Assembly (NCBI RefSeq): GCF_947488985.1
Contig: NZ_CANLBV010000028.1
Coordinates: 1-45,239, forward strand
Reading direction: 5' to 3'
DNA: 45,239 nucleotides
Source of the DNA: an uncultured Vibrio sp.
GTDB lineage: Bacteria; Pseudomonadota; Gammaproteobacteria; Enterobacterales; Vibrionaceae
This document shows, one piece after another, positions 16,471 through 26,068 of this stretch. The position numbers and the translations under genes are program-made. The notes beneath the pieces were generated by a model that ran no database searches, had not been told where the DNA came from, and worked only from the letters and a program-made list of their open reading frames with translations. The first letter of the stretch is position 1. Every line of letters begins with the position of its first letter.

Positions 16471-17373
16471 TTAGCCGAGCATGTATTGGTGAATCTTGTT
16501 TCTCAACCACTGATGAGCCGGGGTCGACTCGGTTCTTTTATGCCAAATGATGTACTGCTGAATAGGCAAAATCTCAAACGGTAGATCGATAACTTGGAGT
16601 TGGAATCGGTCAGCAAATTGATTAGCAAAATCACGCGACGTACTGCCAACGCAATCAGAACTGGAGACCAGCGCGCACATGGTCATCAGCGAGTCACACT
16701 CCGCACTAACGGCTCTCGACTTCAGTGTTGATTTGGTAAAGTAGTCAGCGGTGTGCAAACGCGTACGCCGCATCCTAAACGTAATATGTTTCTCGTGATA
16801 AAACTGCGCCTCGGTGACCGAACCTTTGATTCTTGGGTGGTCTTTCTTGGCGATCAACACCAGCTCATCTTCAACGACGGGTTGCTTCATATAGCCATTC
16901 ACTTGCGGGTAGTGGACATCAATCGCTAAATCGGCCTGCTGCATGCTCAAACTATGCAGCAGATCTTCTTCGTTGCTCGGCACCATATTAAACTCAATCG
17001 AAATATTCCCCAGCGAATCATCTTGTTCAACAAGTGGCTGAAGCTTGAGCAACCCCGTCTCGTTGGCTAGGATTCGAAACACATGATGCTGCTGATTATC
17101 AAACTGCTTTAAAGTGCTGACTGCGTTGGTGATGCCCTCTAAAGCAGGCTCAACCCGGCTTGCCAATTGCACAGCTGCGTTGGTCGGGACGATCCCGCGT
17201 CCTTCACGCGTAAACAAATCGGTATCAAGTTGAGATTGTAAGCGCTTGAGCGCCCCGCTAACCCCCGGTTGTGTCATACCAAGTGATTCAGAAGCGAGCG
17301 TGATCGACTGCAATCGATACACCTCCAAGAACACACTCAATAAATTCAAATCCAACTTTTCACTGTCGCTCAC
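16471..17373 (-). CDS. LysR family transcriptional regulator (divergent from alkylsulfatase)
   Basis: 300 residues from a GTG at 17371-17373, chosen because GGAG lies exactly seven bases upstream; an ATG at 17415 has no such site and its extension overlaps a 15-bp direct repeat. Helix-turn-helix at residues 7-60 ('ASESLGMTQPGVSGALKRLQ'), then a NodD/SyrM-like effector domain ('DLLHSLSMQQADLAIDV', 'CALVSSSDCVGSTSRDFANQF'). It is divergent from the sulfatase gene, 256 bases away, and is its likely activator. Confidence 0.9.
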   Translation of the reverse strand: MSDSEKLDLNLLSVFLEVYRLQSITLASESLGMTQPGVSGALKRLQSQLDTDLFTREGRGIVPTNAAVQLASRVEPALEGITNAVSTLKQFDNQQHHVFRILANETGLLKLQPLVEQDDSLGNISIEFNMVPSNEEDLLHSLSMQQADLAIDVHYPQVNGYMKQPVVEDELVLIAKKDHPRIKGSVTEAQFYHEKHITFRMRRTRLHTADYFTKSTLKSRAVSAECDSLMTMCALVSSSDCVGSTSRDFANQFADRFQLQVIDLPFEILPIQQYIIWHKRTESTPAHQWLRNKIHQYMLG

Positions 17374-17413
17374 TACTGCTCTCCATGCTGCGTTTAAGTG
17401 CTCCCCAGCTTTC

Positions 17414-17448
17414 AAGCTATACCCACTGCTTTTAAGCTATACCCACTG
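17414..17448. repeat. Two 15-bp direct repeats in the LysR/sulfatase promoter region
   Basis: AAGCTATACCCACTG occurs at 17414-17428 and 17434-17448, a 20-bp spacing (two helical turns). Placement upstream of the lysR start suggests a binding site or a small duplication. Confidence 0.7.
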
Positions 17449-17629
17449 TATTGAAATGAGATCAACCGCCCCTATCTTCAATGGTCAATAGCGCCGCTGA
17501 CCTACCTCTACAGCTTAGTCCAATACATCACTATTTGTGATATATAACCTAAAAATCACTTTATTTTTAGCTATGTGTCTTAAGCCTACAATTACCTCAA
17601 CCCAACGAAAACAAATTGAAGAGGCTTCT

Positions 17630-19702
17630 ATGACAATTTCACGCACATTCAAAAATTCATCCCTGCTGCTTGGTATCTCTCTCGCCTTTTCGTCGATTGC
17701 TGCGAACCACGACCACGCGCACTTTAGTGACATTGGCGATCAAGGGGGCAAAGCCGCAACCGACAAAACGGTACAAGCAAATCAAGAACTGGCGAAAACA
17801 CTCAACTTTGCCGACACGCGCGCCTTTGATAATAACAACAAGGGCCTTATCGCAAGCTTCGATCAAGACACCGGTGACATCATTCGCAATAGCTTCAACT
17901 TTATCGAATCCAATGTATCCAGTGCCGATAAAGCACCGGATTCCGTCAACCCATCCCTATGGCGACAAGCGGTGCTCAACCAAGCAGCAGAAGGCCTTTA
18001 TGAGGTGGTTCCGGGTAAAATTTACCAAGTACGCGGTGCCGATTTAGCGTCTATCTCCTTTATTCGAACCGATAATGGGTGGATTGCCTACGACGTACTG
18101 CTGACCAAAGAGGCGGCTGAGAAATCACTCAAGTTCTTCCAAAACAAGGTGCCAGATGGCGGGGAGCTGCCTATCGTAGCGATGATTTACTCGCATTCAC
18201 ACGCCGATCATTTCGGTGGCGCACGAGCCATTAAAGACGCCTACCCAGAGGTCAAGGTTTACGGATCGAAAAACATCACCAAAGAGATCGTCGACGAAAA
18301 CGTGCTGGCAGGCAATGCGATGTCTCGTCGTACCGCTTATCAGTATGGGGCGACATTGAATCGTCATGAACACGGTGTTGTTGATGCCGCACTGGCGAAA
18401 GGCTTATCGACAGGCACCATCACCTACGTCCTACCAGATTATGAGCTAAACCATAATCAAGAGATTGAAACGTTGGTTATCGACGGCCTAGAAATGCAAT
18501 TTATGGACGCATCGGGTACCGAAGCAGCCTCAGAAATGGTCACTTATATCCCAAGCATGAAGGCACTATGGACCGGTGAGCTGACCTACCAAGGAATGCA
18601 TAACCTGTATACGCTGCGCGGCGCAAAGGTGCGTGACGGATTAAAATGATCAAAGAAAATCAACGAGATGTTAGTCACTTGGGGCGAAGATACAGAGGTG
18701 TTATTTGCATCACACTCATCACCGATTTGGGGCGAGCAAGAGATCGCAGATTACCTAAGAATGCAGCGTGATGCGTACGGCTTTACCCATAATCAAACCC
18801 TTCGCCTAGCCAATAACGGGGTGGTAATGCAAGATATCGGTGACGAGATCTACAAGGTGATGCCAGACAGCATTCAACAATCTTGGCACACCAATGGTTA
18901 CCATGGTACTTATTCGCACAACGCGCGCGCGGTATACAACATGTATCTTGGCTACTTTGACATGAACCCTGCCAACCTTAACCCGCTGCAAGTGGAGCCT
19001 GAGTCGGTCAAATTTGTCGAATACATGGGTGGCAGTGATGCTGTGATTGAGAAAGCGCAACAAGATTTCAAAGACGGGGAATACCGCTTTGTCGCCACCG
19101 TGCTGAATAAAGTGGTGCAGGCAGAGCCAAACAACAAGGTTGCGCGTGGTTTACTTGCTGATACTTACGAGCAACTAGGCTACCAATCAGAGGGCGCAGG
19201 CTGGATAAATATCTACCTAACGGGCGCACAAGAGCTGCGTATTGGTACACAACCGGGAGCGCCAAAAACCGCATCACCAGATGTACTGGCGAACATGACC
19301 ATCGAGAATTTGTTGGATTACTTAGCCGTAAAAGTTGATTCATTGAAAGCGCAAGACACGCCGTTTACCATGAATATCCAACTGCCTGACGTGAAAGAGT
19401 TTTACTACGTAGAGATGTCGAACGGCAATCTCAACAACATTCAAGTTGCGCAGCCACAAGAGGCTGACACCACACTGATCATCAATAAATCAGACGTTTC
19501 TAAGATCGTATTGCAAACAACCACCCTCAATCGACTGTTGGAAGAGGGAAAAGCAGGCGTAACGGGCGATCAAAGCTCACTCAATAAACTGCTGTCTTCA
19601 TTAACGCAAGCGGACACCAATTTTGAGATTGTACCGCGCCCAAACCAAGGCGAAGAAGTGGATGCAGAGCTATATCAAGATTCGCATCAGCATCAGCACT
19701 AA
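17630..19702 (+). pseudogene. Alkylsulfatase (BDS1/SdsA1-like metallo-beta-lactamase protein) with in-frame TGA
   Basis: One continuous 691-codon frame starts at 17630 (AAGAGG upstream) and ends at 19702, broken only by TGA at 18647-18649 (codon 340). Both parts are in the same frame. Family members have Trp there ('LxWSKxIN'), so TGG to TGA is a single-base change. Residues 1-25 are a signal peptide. The metallo-beta-lactamase domain carries the zinc motif H189-S-H191-A-D193-H194 and 'SGTEAASEM'; the helical dimerisation region and an SCP2-like domain follow the TGA. By analogy with Pseudomonas SdsA1 one metal ligand, the His of 'FASHSSPIWG', is also after the TGA, so the 339-residue product should be inactive. 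An ATG at 18668 could restart translation of the rest. Intact enzymes hydrolyse alkyl sulfates such as SDS. Confidence 0.85.
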
Positions 19703-20006
19703 CCATAAAAGAAGCCTCAATACATATCAGGTTCCGTGGTTCTAGGCTGACCTAAGAGGAAAATAAAAACCTCAACCCAACGATTGGGCTGAGGTTTTTC
19801 TTATCAGATTGATCCCCTTCCAAACGCGTACAAAACCAAACCATCAGCGACAACCCTGCAGCGCCTTACCCACCTTGCATCCGCATATTTTTTACTAACT
19901 CGACATTTACTACCCTTAGTAACCCCGATCATGTGAACCAATAGAAATTTTGCGTAAGAAAACTTTGTTATAAAAGTTGCATGGGCAATGCTTCAAAGGA
20001 AAAAAG
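19703..20006. other. Intergenic region between sulfatase and SDR genes
   Basis: Holds the sulfatase terminator and the promoter of the SDR gene. No open frame of interest and no repeat was seen in the remainder. Confidence 0.5.
19765..19799 (+). terminator. Terminator of the sulfatase gene
   Basis: AAAAACCTCAACCCA (19765-19779) pairs with 19785-19799 with one mismatch; the 3' arm ends in TTTTT. Confidence 0.88.
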
Positions 20007-20816
20007 ATGCAGAAAAAAATCATGATCACAGGTGTGACAGATGGGATTGGGCTAGAGACGGCGAGAAGGTTGGCTCAGCAAGGGCATCATATTCTGCTCC
20101 ATGGACGCAATCCTGCGAAACTGAGTAAGATTAAAACCAGTCTATCAAGATTGTCTAAAAATGCAGTGTTCGACAGTTATGTTGCTGACTTATCGCAGTT
20201 GTCGGAAGTAAAGGCATTAGCAAATCAAGTAAAAATCGAACATCAGCAGCTCGATGTGCTGATCAACAACGCCGGCGTTTATAAGGTCACAGAGATCACC
20301 ACTCAGGATAATCTAGACGTTCGATTCGCCGTCAACACCATCGCCCCTTATCTACTCACACAAATGTTACTTCCCCTTTTTGATGCCTGCGGCCGCATCG
20401 TTAACTTATCTTCCGCAGCGCAGGCCCCGGTCGATCTTGAGGTGTTGACTCGTGCCAATGCCGAAGCGTTAGATGGCCCGATATACGCTCAAAGTAAGTT
20501 AGCGCTCACTATGTGGTCTATCAACCTCGCGCATCAACTTGACGCGAACGGCCCAGCGATTATTCCCGTTAACCCCGCTTCATTTCTTGGCAGTAAACTG
20601 GTGAGAGATGCCTATGGATTGGAAGGGAATGACTTAGGTATTGGTGACGATATTTTATGTCGGGCAGCACTCTCCGAGGAGTTTGCGAACGCATCAGGGC
20701 AGTACTTTGATAATGATTCAGGGTTATTCAAAGCCCCTCATGATGATGCGCTCGATACCAGAAAAAACCAAAAACTCGTCGAAACACTTGATAAGCTGCT
20801 TGCCGAGCAGTTCTAA
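20007..20816 (+). CDS. Short-chain dehydrogenase/reductase
   Basis: 269 residues from the ATG at 20007 (AAAGGA at 19995-20000). Classical SDR motifs: cofactor loop 'TGVTDGIG' at the N-terminus, 'NNAGV' near residue 90, catalytic Ser in 'IVNLSSAAQ', and Tyr-x3-Lys in 'YAQSKLAL'. 'LHGRNPAK' after strand 2 has an Arg that suggests NADPH. The architecture is closest to retinol-dehydrogenase/WWOX-like SDRs used on diverse alcohols and ketones; substrate unknown. Monocistronic. Confidence 0.92.
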   Translation: MQKKIMITGVTDGIGLETARRLAQQGHHILLHGRNPAKLSKIKTSLSRLSKNAVFDSYVADLSQLSEVKALANQVKIEHQQLDVLINNAGVYKVTEITTQDNLDVRFAVNTIAPYLLTQMLLPLFDACGRIVNLSSAAQAPVDLEVLTRANAEALDGPIYAQSKLALTMWSINLAHQLDANGPAIIPVNPASFLGSKLVRDAYGLEGNDLGIGDDILCRAALSEEFANASGQYFDNDSGLFKAPHDDALDTRKNQKLVETLDKLLAEQF

Positions 20817-20862
20817 ACCGTCTTTCAATGCCCCATAGGACATTCGCTCCCCCCTAAAAAGA

Positions 20863-20884
20863 GGTGCTCCAAAGCCGGAGCACC
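20863..20884. other. GC-rich hairpin after the SDR gene
   Basis: GGTGCTCC (20863-20870) pairs with GGAGCACC (20877-20884). There is no T tract after it on either strand, so it may stabilise transcripts or block exonucleases rather than terminate. Confidence 0.5.
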
Positions 20885-21069
20885 CGTGGCTTAACCCTCA
20901 GCGAAATTCATCAGCCCTCTAAGCGCTATTCATTCATAGTCAAAGCACTATCTGTTAGTAGCTAAACGTTAATAGTTAAAAATGCGAGTAAAAACTAGGT
21001 ACAAGCAGTGGCATGATGTCCAATATCTTGCTGTGTTGGTTTTAGGTTACTGTTGGCTTTGAGCTACGG

Positions 21070-22119
21070 CTAGGCCACTTCCAGTACGATCTTTCCGACG
21101 TGGTTTTTCTTTAAGACCTCGTCTTGCGCTTTATGGATTTCAGCCAGTGGGAAAGACTTCGCGACAATTGCGCCGATCTGCTGTTTCTCAATTCGGTTAA
21201 CCAGGTTTTGGAATACTTGCGGTTCTAAAACTGTGCAACCAAAAAAGCTAAGGTCTTTCAAGTACAGAGTACGAACATCTAGCTCGACCATCGCACCACC
21301 AATCGCACCAGACACAGCATAACGACCATGCGGTTTTAGAACTTCCAGAAACTCTGGCCACTTGTCACCGGCAACCAAATCGATAACCACATGCACACTG
21401 TTTACGCCTAATGCTTCCACCAAATCAGCATCACGAGCAATCACTTCATCAGCACCTAATTCAAGCAACTGTTGATTCTTGCTTGGGCTAGTAATTGCAA
21501 TCACGTATGCGCCACGCGCTTTAGCAAGCTGAATCGCAGCAGAGCCTACACCGCCAGAAGCGCCCGAGATCAACACGCGATCGCCTTCAGCGACTTGAGC
21601 ACGAGTGAGCATTTTCTCTGCTGTTGAGTAAGAACATGGGAACGACGCTAGCTCGACATCCGACATAGTACTGTTCACCGCATAAGCGTGTTTCGCTGCA
21701 ACTTTTGTGTACTCAGCAAAACCACCATCGCACTCAGAACCGAAGTACCATGGCTGTGGCAGATCTCGTCCGTACACTTCTGTTAAACAAGGTTCGATAA
21801 GAACACGCTCATCAATACGATCAGCAGAGACTTCATTACCGACTGCTACGATAAAACCGCACACGTCAGCACCTTGGATACGAGGGAACTTTAACGCTTC
21901 ACCCGCCCAACTTGCGTCGTCTGAATCGTCACTTTTTGAGTACCAACCGATTCGTGTGTTGATATCCGTATTGTTAACACCTGCTGCCATCACTTTGATC
22001 AGCACTTCATTAGGTTCGATTTGAGGAACCGCGATATCTTCGCGGTAGCCAAGCATTTCTGCTCCGCCGTGGCCCAACATCTCTACGCCTTTCATTGTCT
22101 TTGGTAGTTCGAATTTCAT
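21070..22119 (-). CDS. Quinone-oxidoreductase-like MDR family dehydrogenase
   Basis: 349 residues from the ATG at 22119, which overlaps the upstream tetR stop as ATGA, so the two genes are translationally coupled. The GroES-like N-terminal domain has 'VLIKVMAAGVNNTDINTRIG'; the Rossmann domain has 'GASGGVGSAAIQLAKARGA' near residues 170-190. The structural-zinc cysteine cluster of alcohol dehydrogenases is absent, pointing to the NADPH:quinone reductase side of the family. Probable cytoplasmic reductase of quinones or reactive carbonyls. Its operon with TetR and two strong operators suggests induction by an electrophile or related toxic compound. Confidence 0.9.
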   Translation of the reverse strand: MKFELPKTMKGVEMLGHGGAEMLGYREDIAVPQIEPNEVLIKVMAAGVNNTDINTRIGWYSKSDDSDDASWAGEALKFPRIQGADVCGFIVAVGNEVSADRIDERVLIEPCLTEVYGRDLPQPWYFGSECDGGFAEYTKVAAKHAYAVNSTMSDVELASFPCSYSTAEKMLTRAQVAEGDRVLISGASGGVGSAAIQLAKARGAYVIAITSPSKNQQLLELGADEVIARDADLVEALGVNSVHVVIDLVAGDKWPEFLEVLKPHGRYAVSGAIGGAMVELDVRTLYLKDLSFFGCTVLEPQVFQNLVNRIEKQQIGAIVAKSFPLAEIHKAQDEVLKKNHVGKIVLEVA

Positions 22120-22634
22120 CGTGTTTCCTCGAGTAATTTTGTAACCATATTCTGTGCTGATGCCACCGCTTCTTCGCCTAATACCGGCCACGCGCTTGAT
22201 ACGCCTTCATGAAGTAAAAACAGTGGTGTCGCGAGATCATCTCGCAGGCTCTGCTTGCCTATAAGCAAACGAACTTGTTCTTTATGCTGCATAACCGATT
22301 GGTTGATAAGCTCATTATCTGGGAACGCAGCAATCGCACTCATCGACATACACCCGTGCGGCGCATACTCTTCTAACCATTGTTGAAGCTTGTTGAAGAT
22401 ATGAGTGACAGATTCCAACCCAGCCTCAGGTGACGCCTCCAGTAAGAAATCGAGATAGCGTTGGTGTCGGTACTCCAATGCACCAACAATCATCGCTTCT
22501 TTTGAAGGGAAGTGTTTATACAGGGTTCTCAGGCTTACACCGCACGCGGTTTTCAACTGTGCAACGCTCGGCTCAGCAAAACCTTGTTGGCTGAACGCTA
22601 CTTCAAGGCTTGCTGCAATCTGTTCTCTCAACAT
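22116..22634 (-). CDS. TetR/AcrR family regulator, first gene of an operon with the MDR enzyme
   Basis: 172 residues. The helix-turn-helix spans residues 8-50 ('PSVAQLKTACGVSLRTLYKHFPSKEAMI'), and the C-terminal half resembles the TetR_C group found with xenobiotic-inducible genes. GAGAG precedes the ATG. Its TGA overlaps the next start. Two 18-bp inverted repeats lie directly upstream, so autoregulation of the whole operon is likely. Confidence 0.93.
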   Translation of the reverse strand: MLREQIAASLEVAFSQQGFAEPSVAQLKTACGVSLRTLYKHFPSKEAMIVGALEYRHQRYLDFLLEASPEAGLESVTHIFNKLQQWLEEYAPHGCMSMSAIAAFPDNELINQSVMQHKEQVRLLIGKQSLRDDLATPLFLLHEGVSSAWPVLGEEAVASAQNMVTKLLEETR

Positions 22635-22660
22635 AGTGCTCTCTCAATACCCGACAAAGG

Positions 22661-22703
22661 GTAGAATGATTGTTCTACTTGCAAGGTAGAACGATCACTC
22701 TAC
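22661..22703. promoter_or_regulatory. Two tandem TetR operators
   Basis: GTAGAATGATTGTTCTAC (22661-22678) and GTAGAACGATCACTCTAC (22686-22703) are near-perfect inverted repeats of the same consensus, 25 bases apart start to start. They lie 27 to 69 bases upstream of the tetR start. Two sites 2.4 helical turns apart suggest cooperative binding of two dimers over the promoter. Confidence 0.8.
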
Positions 22704-22802
22704 CTATGTCAACATCCTAATTTACGAATCAATAAAATGAAAAATTCTGCACTCAATAGAATGCGGAATTTATCGAAATAGATGAGAGGTTTACCGTTTG
22801 GG

Positions 22803-23927
22803 TTAGAGCCTACTGCGTATCGTTACCAAGACAGATAACGAACCACAAAGTACCAACACCGCACCTAGATTTTGAATCATTCCCGCTAAAGCAAGCCCGA
22901 AACCAATCAAGGTGTAATACATCAAACCAAACAGTGCGCCTGCACTTCCTGCTTGAGATTGGTAACGGACCAACGCACGGCTCAATACATTAGGGATCGC
23001 GATTCCAAACGCCATGACCACCAACATCATCGGTAGCAAGAACCAGATCGTGTGTTGTGATAAATACACACCAACCGCACCTAATATTTGAAGCCCTGCC
23101 GCTAAGCCAATCAAAGAGGTAGATGAAACTTGTCGCTTCAATAGCGCTTTGTTAACCAAGCTTCCCAACAAGGTTCCGAACCCAAGCACCACACCACTAT
23201 AACCAAACTGCTCGATGCTGAATCCAAGCTGTAAGAAGGTAAATGAACCCAGTTGGTAATACGAAAACAACGCAATGTTGAACGAGGCAACAAGCAGTAT
23301 CGATACCCAAATACCACCGTCTTTGATCATGTGAAGACTGAGCGATTTTAACTGCAACGGCTGCTTAGATTGTTGTGTTTCAGGCAGCGACCATAAGCTA
23401 TGTACCAGCAACGCTAATACCATAATAAATAAGGTAATAAACACATATTGATGTCCGCCCGCTTGGCTTAATTGACCACCAAGTAGCAACCCGATGATTG
23501 GGCTAATCGACAACCCCATGCCCATGTAACCAAATACCTTGGCTAGCTCTGTTCCGCTAAACGCATCTCGCAGCATGGTTTGAGTAACGACAGAGCCAAC
23601 TGCAAGTCCGAAAGCGCCCATCGCTCTTGTTATCATCAACCACGTAAAACTGTCGGTTTGCATGGCAATGAGTGCTGAACAAGCGAATAATCCCATCCCC
23701 AATAACATGGTGGGACGACGTCCCCATTTATCCGCTAACACGCCCCATACCACCACACCCACCGCAAATGCAGAGAAGTAAATCGATAGGGTTTGAGCGG
23801 CTTGTGTGTAACTGACATCAAAGGATTTCGATATTGAATCCAGAGTCGGGCTATAGATGGTTTCTGCGATTTGAGGGAACATTAGCAGCAGCACCATTTG
23901 CCATAAAGAAGGTTTTGTTTTCATCAT
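22803..23927 (-). CDS. MFS drug exporter, Bcr/CflA-like
   Basis: 374 residues from MMKTKP at 23927 (TTGGA upstream); the frame is open to 24119 but that part overlaps the divergent AraC gene. Twelve membrane segments are visible. 'MFPQIAETIYSPTLDSISKSF' at helix 1, motif A 'GVLADKWGRRPTML', and 'GYMGMGLSISPIIGLLLGG' (motif C) place it in the Bcr/CflA drug-antiporter group of DHA1. It pumps small drugs out using the proton gradient; substrate unknown. Divergent from an AraC regulator, which is its likely activator. Confidence 0.9.
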   Translation of the reverse strand: MMKTKPSLWQMVLLLMFPQIAETIYSPTLDSISKSFDVSYTQAAQTLSIYFSAFAVGVVVWGVLADKWGRRPTMLLGMGLFACSALIAMQTDSFTWLMITRAMGAFGLAVGSVVTQTMLRDAFSGTELAKVFGYMGMGLSISPIIGLLLGGQLSQAGGHQYVFITLFIMVLALLVHSLWSLPETQQSKQPLQLKSLSLHMIKDGGIWVSILLVASFNIALFSYYQLGSFTFLQLGFSIEQFGYSGVVLGFGTLLGSLVNKALLKRQVSSTSLIGLAAGLQILGAVGVYLSQHTIWFLLPMMLVVMAFGIAIPNVLSRALVRYQSQAGSAGALFGLMYYTLIGFGLALAGMIQNLGAVLVLCGSLSVLVTIRSRL

Positions 23928-24021
23928 TTTTCCAAGACCAGTGAACTTGACGGGAAGTCTAGGGGAAACTAACCTTGGCTCGTTAACAACATTAAAACCA
24001 AAAACAACAAGATTGGGACAA

Positions 24022-24795
24022 ATGGCATTAATTAGTGAGACCATCGAGTTTGATGCAGACAGCTTACCCGCACCTGTAATTGGCATTGCCGCAGAGCTAG
24101 GCAAACATGACTCGGGCATACATCACCATATTAAGGGGCAACTTCTGTATGCTCCGCAAGGCTGCATCACCTTGACCTTGGAAAACGCCCTTTGTATTTT
24201 ACCGCCAACCAAAGCCGTGTGGATCCCGCCCTATACCAAGCATCGAGCGCAGATGACTAATGTGGTCGCCTATCGCTCGCTCTATTTCGATAGCAGTATT
24301 TACACTTGCCCAGAAGCCATTGAGATTGTGGAAGTGAACGAGCTTTTGAAGGCGCTGATCAATAAGATGGCTTTTTGGGATTGGAACATTGCACCGGAAC
24401 AAACCACCAATACAGCCAACCTATTCTGGGAAGAGTTTTACAGCGCCAATCAACATTCGTTCATCTTGCCACTACCCACAAATCGACGCTTTAAAAGCTT
24501 TTGTAAGCAAGTCCGAACCGCCTCTTTTCTCGCCCCTGCATTATCGACATTAGCGAACTCGGTTGGCGCAAGCACCAAAACGATTACCCGATTATTCAAA
24601 GCCGAAACAGGCATGACCTATCAAGAATGGCGACAACAATGGCGCTTGTTTAAAGCAATTGAATTGTTATCAGAAAACCGACAAGTCGGCGATGTCGCGC
24701 ACCAATTAGACTTTTCATCCAACAGTTCATTTATTGCCTTTTTTAAACAGCAAACCGGACAAACACCTCTGGCTTTTACCAAGTTGGGAGAGTGA
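24022..24795 (+). CDS. AraC family transcriptional regulator
   Basis: 257 residues from the ATG at 24022 (GGGA upstream); an earlier GTG at 23941 would extend into the exporter promoter. The N-terminal cupin carries 'SGIHHHIKGQLLYAPQGCITL' and 'AVWIPPYTKHRAQM', the C-terminal double helix-turn-helix has 'TLANSVGASTKTITRLFKAETGMTYQEWRQQ' and 'VAHQLDFSSNSSFIAFFKQQTGQTP'. This cupin/AraC type (YbhG/NimR-like) typically activates a divergent MFS exporter, as arranged here. Confidence 0.93.
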   Translation: MALISETIEFDADSLPAPVIGIAAELGKHDSGIHHHIKGQLLYAPQGCITLTLENALCILPPTKAVWIPPYTKHRAQMTNVVAYRSLYFDSSIYTCPEAIEIVEVNELLKALINKMAFWDWNIAPEQTTNTANLFWEEFYSANQHSFILPLPTNRRFKSFCKQVRTASFLAPALSTLANSVGASTKTITRLFKAETGMTYQEWRQQWRLFKAIELLSENRQVGDVAHQLDFSSNSSFIAFFKQQTGQTPLAFTKLGE

Positions 24796-24809
24796 TGGTT
24801 GTTTAAGAT

Positions 24810-24986
24810 TTACCGATATTTGAGCTGTTCATAGATACAAAAAACCTCACGTTCCATTGTCATTGGCGCAATACTGAAAGGGCAATGCTTAGCGGTATTA
24901 TCTGACTGGCAGAACGCAACGCCATGCATGATCGCCCACTCACATGCATCTTCAATAATCTGTTGTGATAACGGTGGAATTGTCAT
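24810..24986 (-). CDS. 58-residue protein resembling the N-terminus of eukaryotic-type glutathione synthetase-like proteins
   Basis: The frame runs from ATG at 24984-24986 to TAA at 24810-24812; it begins MTIPPLSQQIIEDACEWA. The pattern 'IIEDACEWAIMHGVAF ... HCPFSIAPMTMERE' recalls the start of eukaryotic-type glutathione synthetases ('..A.xWA..HG....... APFSLxPS..P'), but the protein stops after 58 residues and no ATP-grasp part follows. It may be a truncated remnant or a free-standing short gene. A weak GATGAG lies before the ATG. Family call is tentative. Confidence 0.55.
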   Translation of the reverse strand: MTIPPLSQQIIEDACEWAIMHGVAFCQSDNTAKHCPFSIAPMTMEREVFCIYEQLKYR

Positions 24987-25122
24987 ATCTCATCTTACAA
25001 ATAAAAATAGCATCCATAATAAGACGAAGCTTAATCCCAAAAGACGAAATAAAGTGAAAGTTTTTCTCAAATAATTACGTTTATTATATCTTTCAATATC
25101 TTATACAAATGAAGCATCCCAG

Positions 25123-26058
25123 CTATCGAGTCTGTTCGATGATCAGATCACGCAACCATTTGTGGCTCGGCTCTGAATCGAAGTACTTGTGCCACAGCAA
25201 GAACAAGCCTCCTGGCACCAAATCGACTGGAACAGGTTTCATCACCAACTCACCACTCTCGATATAATCACGCACCGAGTTGTACGGGTAGCACATCAGT
25301 AAATCACTTTGCTTGCACAATTTTACGGCACTGGTGATATCCGACACGTTCGCCGCCTTATTAATTTGCAGCTGTTTGGATTGTAAGATTTCAAGCAGTA
25401 ACCAATCGCCAACGCCACCAGTGACTAGCTGTATATGACGGTATTTAAGGAAGGCTTTTAAGCTCCACTCTTCTTCCAGTACTGGATGATCATTGCGCAT
25501 TAAGCACACCGAATAATCTTGCAGCAACTCCACATAATTCAGCTCGGAAGGAATCGTCTGAACATGGCTGCTCGCCCTCTCATCTAGCTCAAAAATCCCA
25601 ATACCAAAATCGACCTCACGCTTGAGCAAGCGCTTGAAGGTTTCGCTGCTCCAAGTAGTGCTGTTTACCGTGATGTTCGGCGCTTCTGCTAGCGCATTCG
25701 GCATAAATTGCGGATAGATCGCGGTATACGCAGTCTCGACAAGATCGATGTTAAAAATGCGCTCACTGCCCGGTGCATCAAACTCTTCCGGTAGCGTTAG
25801 CTGCTCAACTTGAAGAAGAATTTGGTGGATTTTAGGGGCTAAAACGGAAGCCTTAGGCGTTGGAAATAAGCCCCTAGATTCACGCTCAAACAGAGGGTCA
25901 TCGAACAACGTACGCAGCTTGGTTAACTGCTTGCTGACCGCCGACTGGCTGAGGAACAATCGCTCTGCGGTTTTACTGACACTGCGCTCTTCGAGCAACA
26001 CATGCAAACACAGCAGTAAATTCATATCACATTTGAGTAAGCTTTTAACATCGACCAT
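25123..26058 (-). CDS. LysR family transcriptional regulator (divergent from add)
   Basis: 311 residues, AGAGGA before the ATG. The helix-turn-helix is residues 8-65 ('RSVSKTAERLFLSQSAVSKQLTKLR'), followed by a LeuO/NodD-like effector domain ('ERIFNIDLVETAYTAIYPQFMP', 'WLLLEILQSKQL'). It faces away from adenosine deaminase with 126 bases between them, so it is a candidate regulator of purine salvage. LysR control of add is not a standard arrangement. Confidence 0.92.
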   Translation of the reverse strand: MVDVKSLLKCDMNLLLCLHVLLEERSVSKTAERLFLSQSAVSKQLTKLRTLFDDPLFERESRGLFPTPKASVLAPKIHQILLQVEQLTLPEEFDAPGSERIFNIDLVETAYTAIYPQFMPNALAEAPNITVNSTTWSSETFKRLLKREVDFGIGIFELDERASSHVQTIPSELNYVELLQDYSVCLMRNDHPVLEEEWSLKAFLKYRHIQLVTGGVGDWLLLEILQSKQLQINKAANVSDITSAVKLCKQSDLLMCYPYNSVRDYIESGELVMKPVPVDLVPGGLFLLWHKYFDSEPSHKWLRDLIIEQTR

Positions 26059-26068
26059 GATATTCCTC

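Noticed and set aside
18647..18649. Selenocysteine or frameshift explanation for the sulfatase break
   Set aside because: Both parts share one frame, so no frameshift is needed; the family residue is Trp, not Cys, and no SECIS-like hairpin is evident directly after the TGA.
20863..20884. Rho-independent terminator after the SDR gene
   Set aside because: The stem is good but no T tract follows on either strand; kept only as a hairpin.
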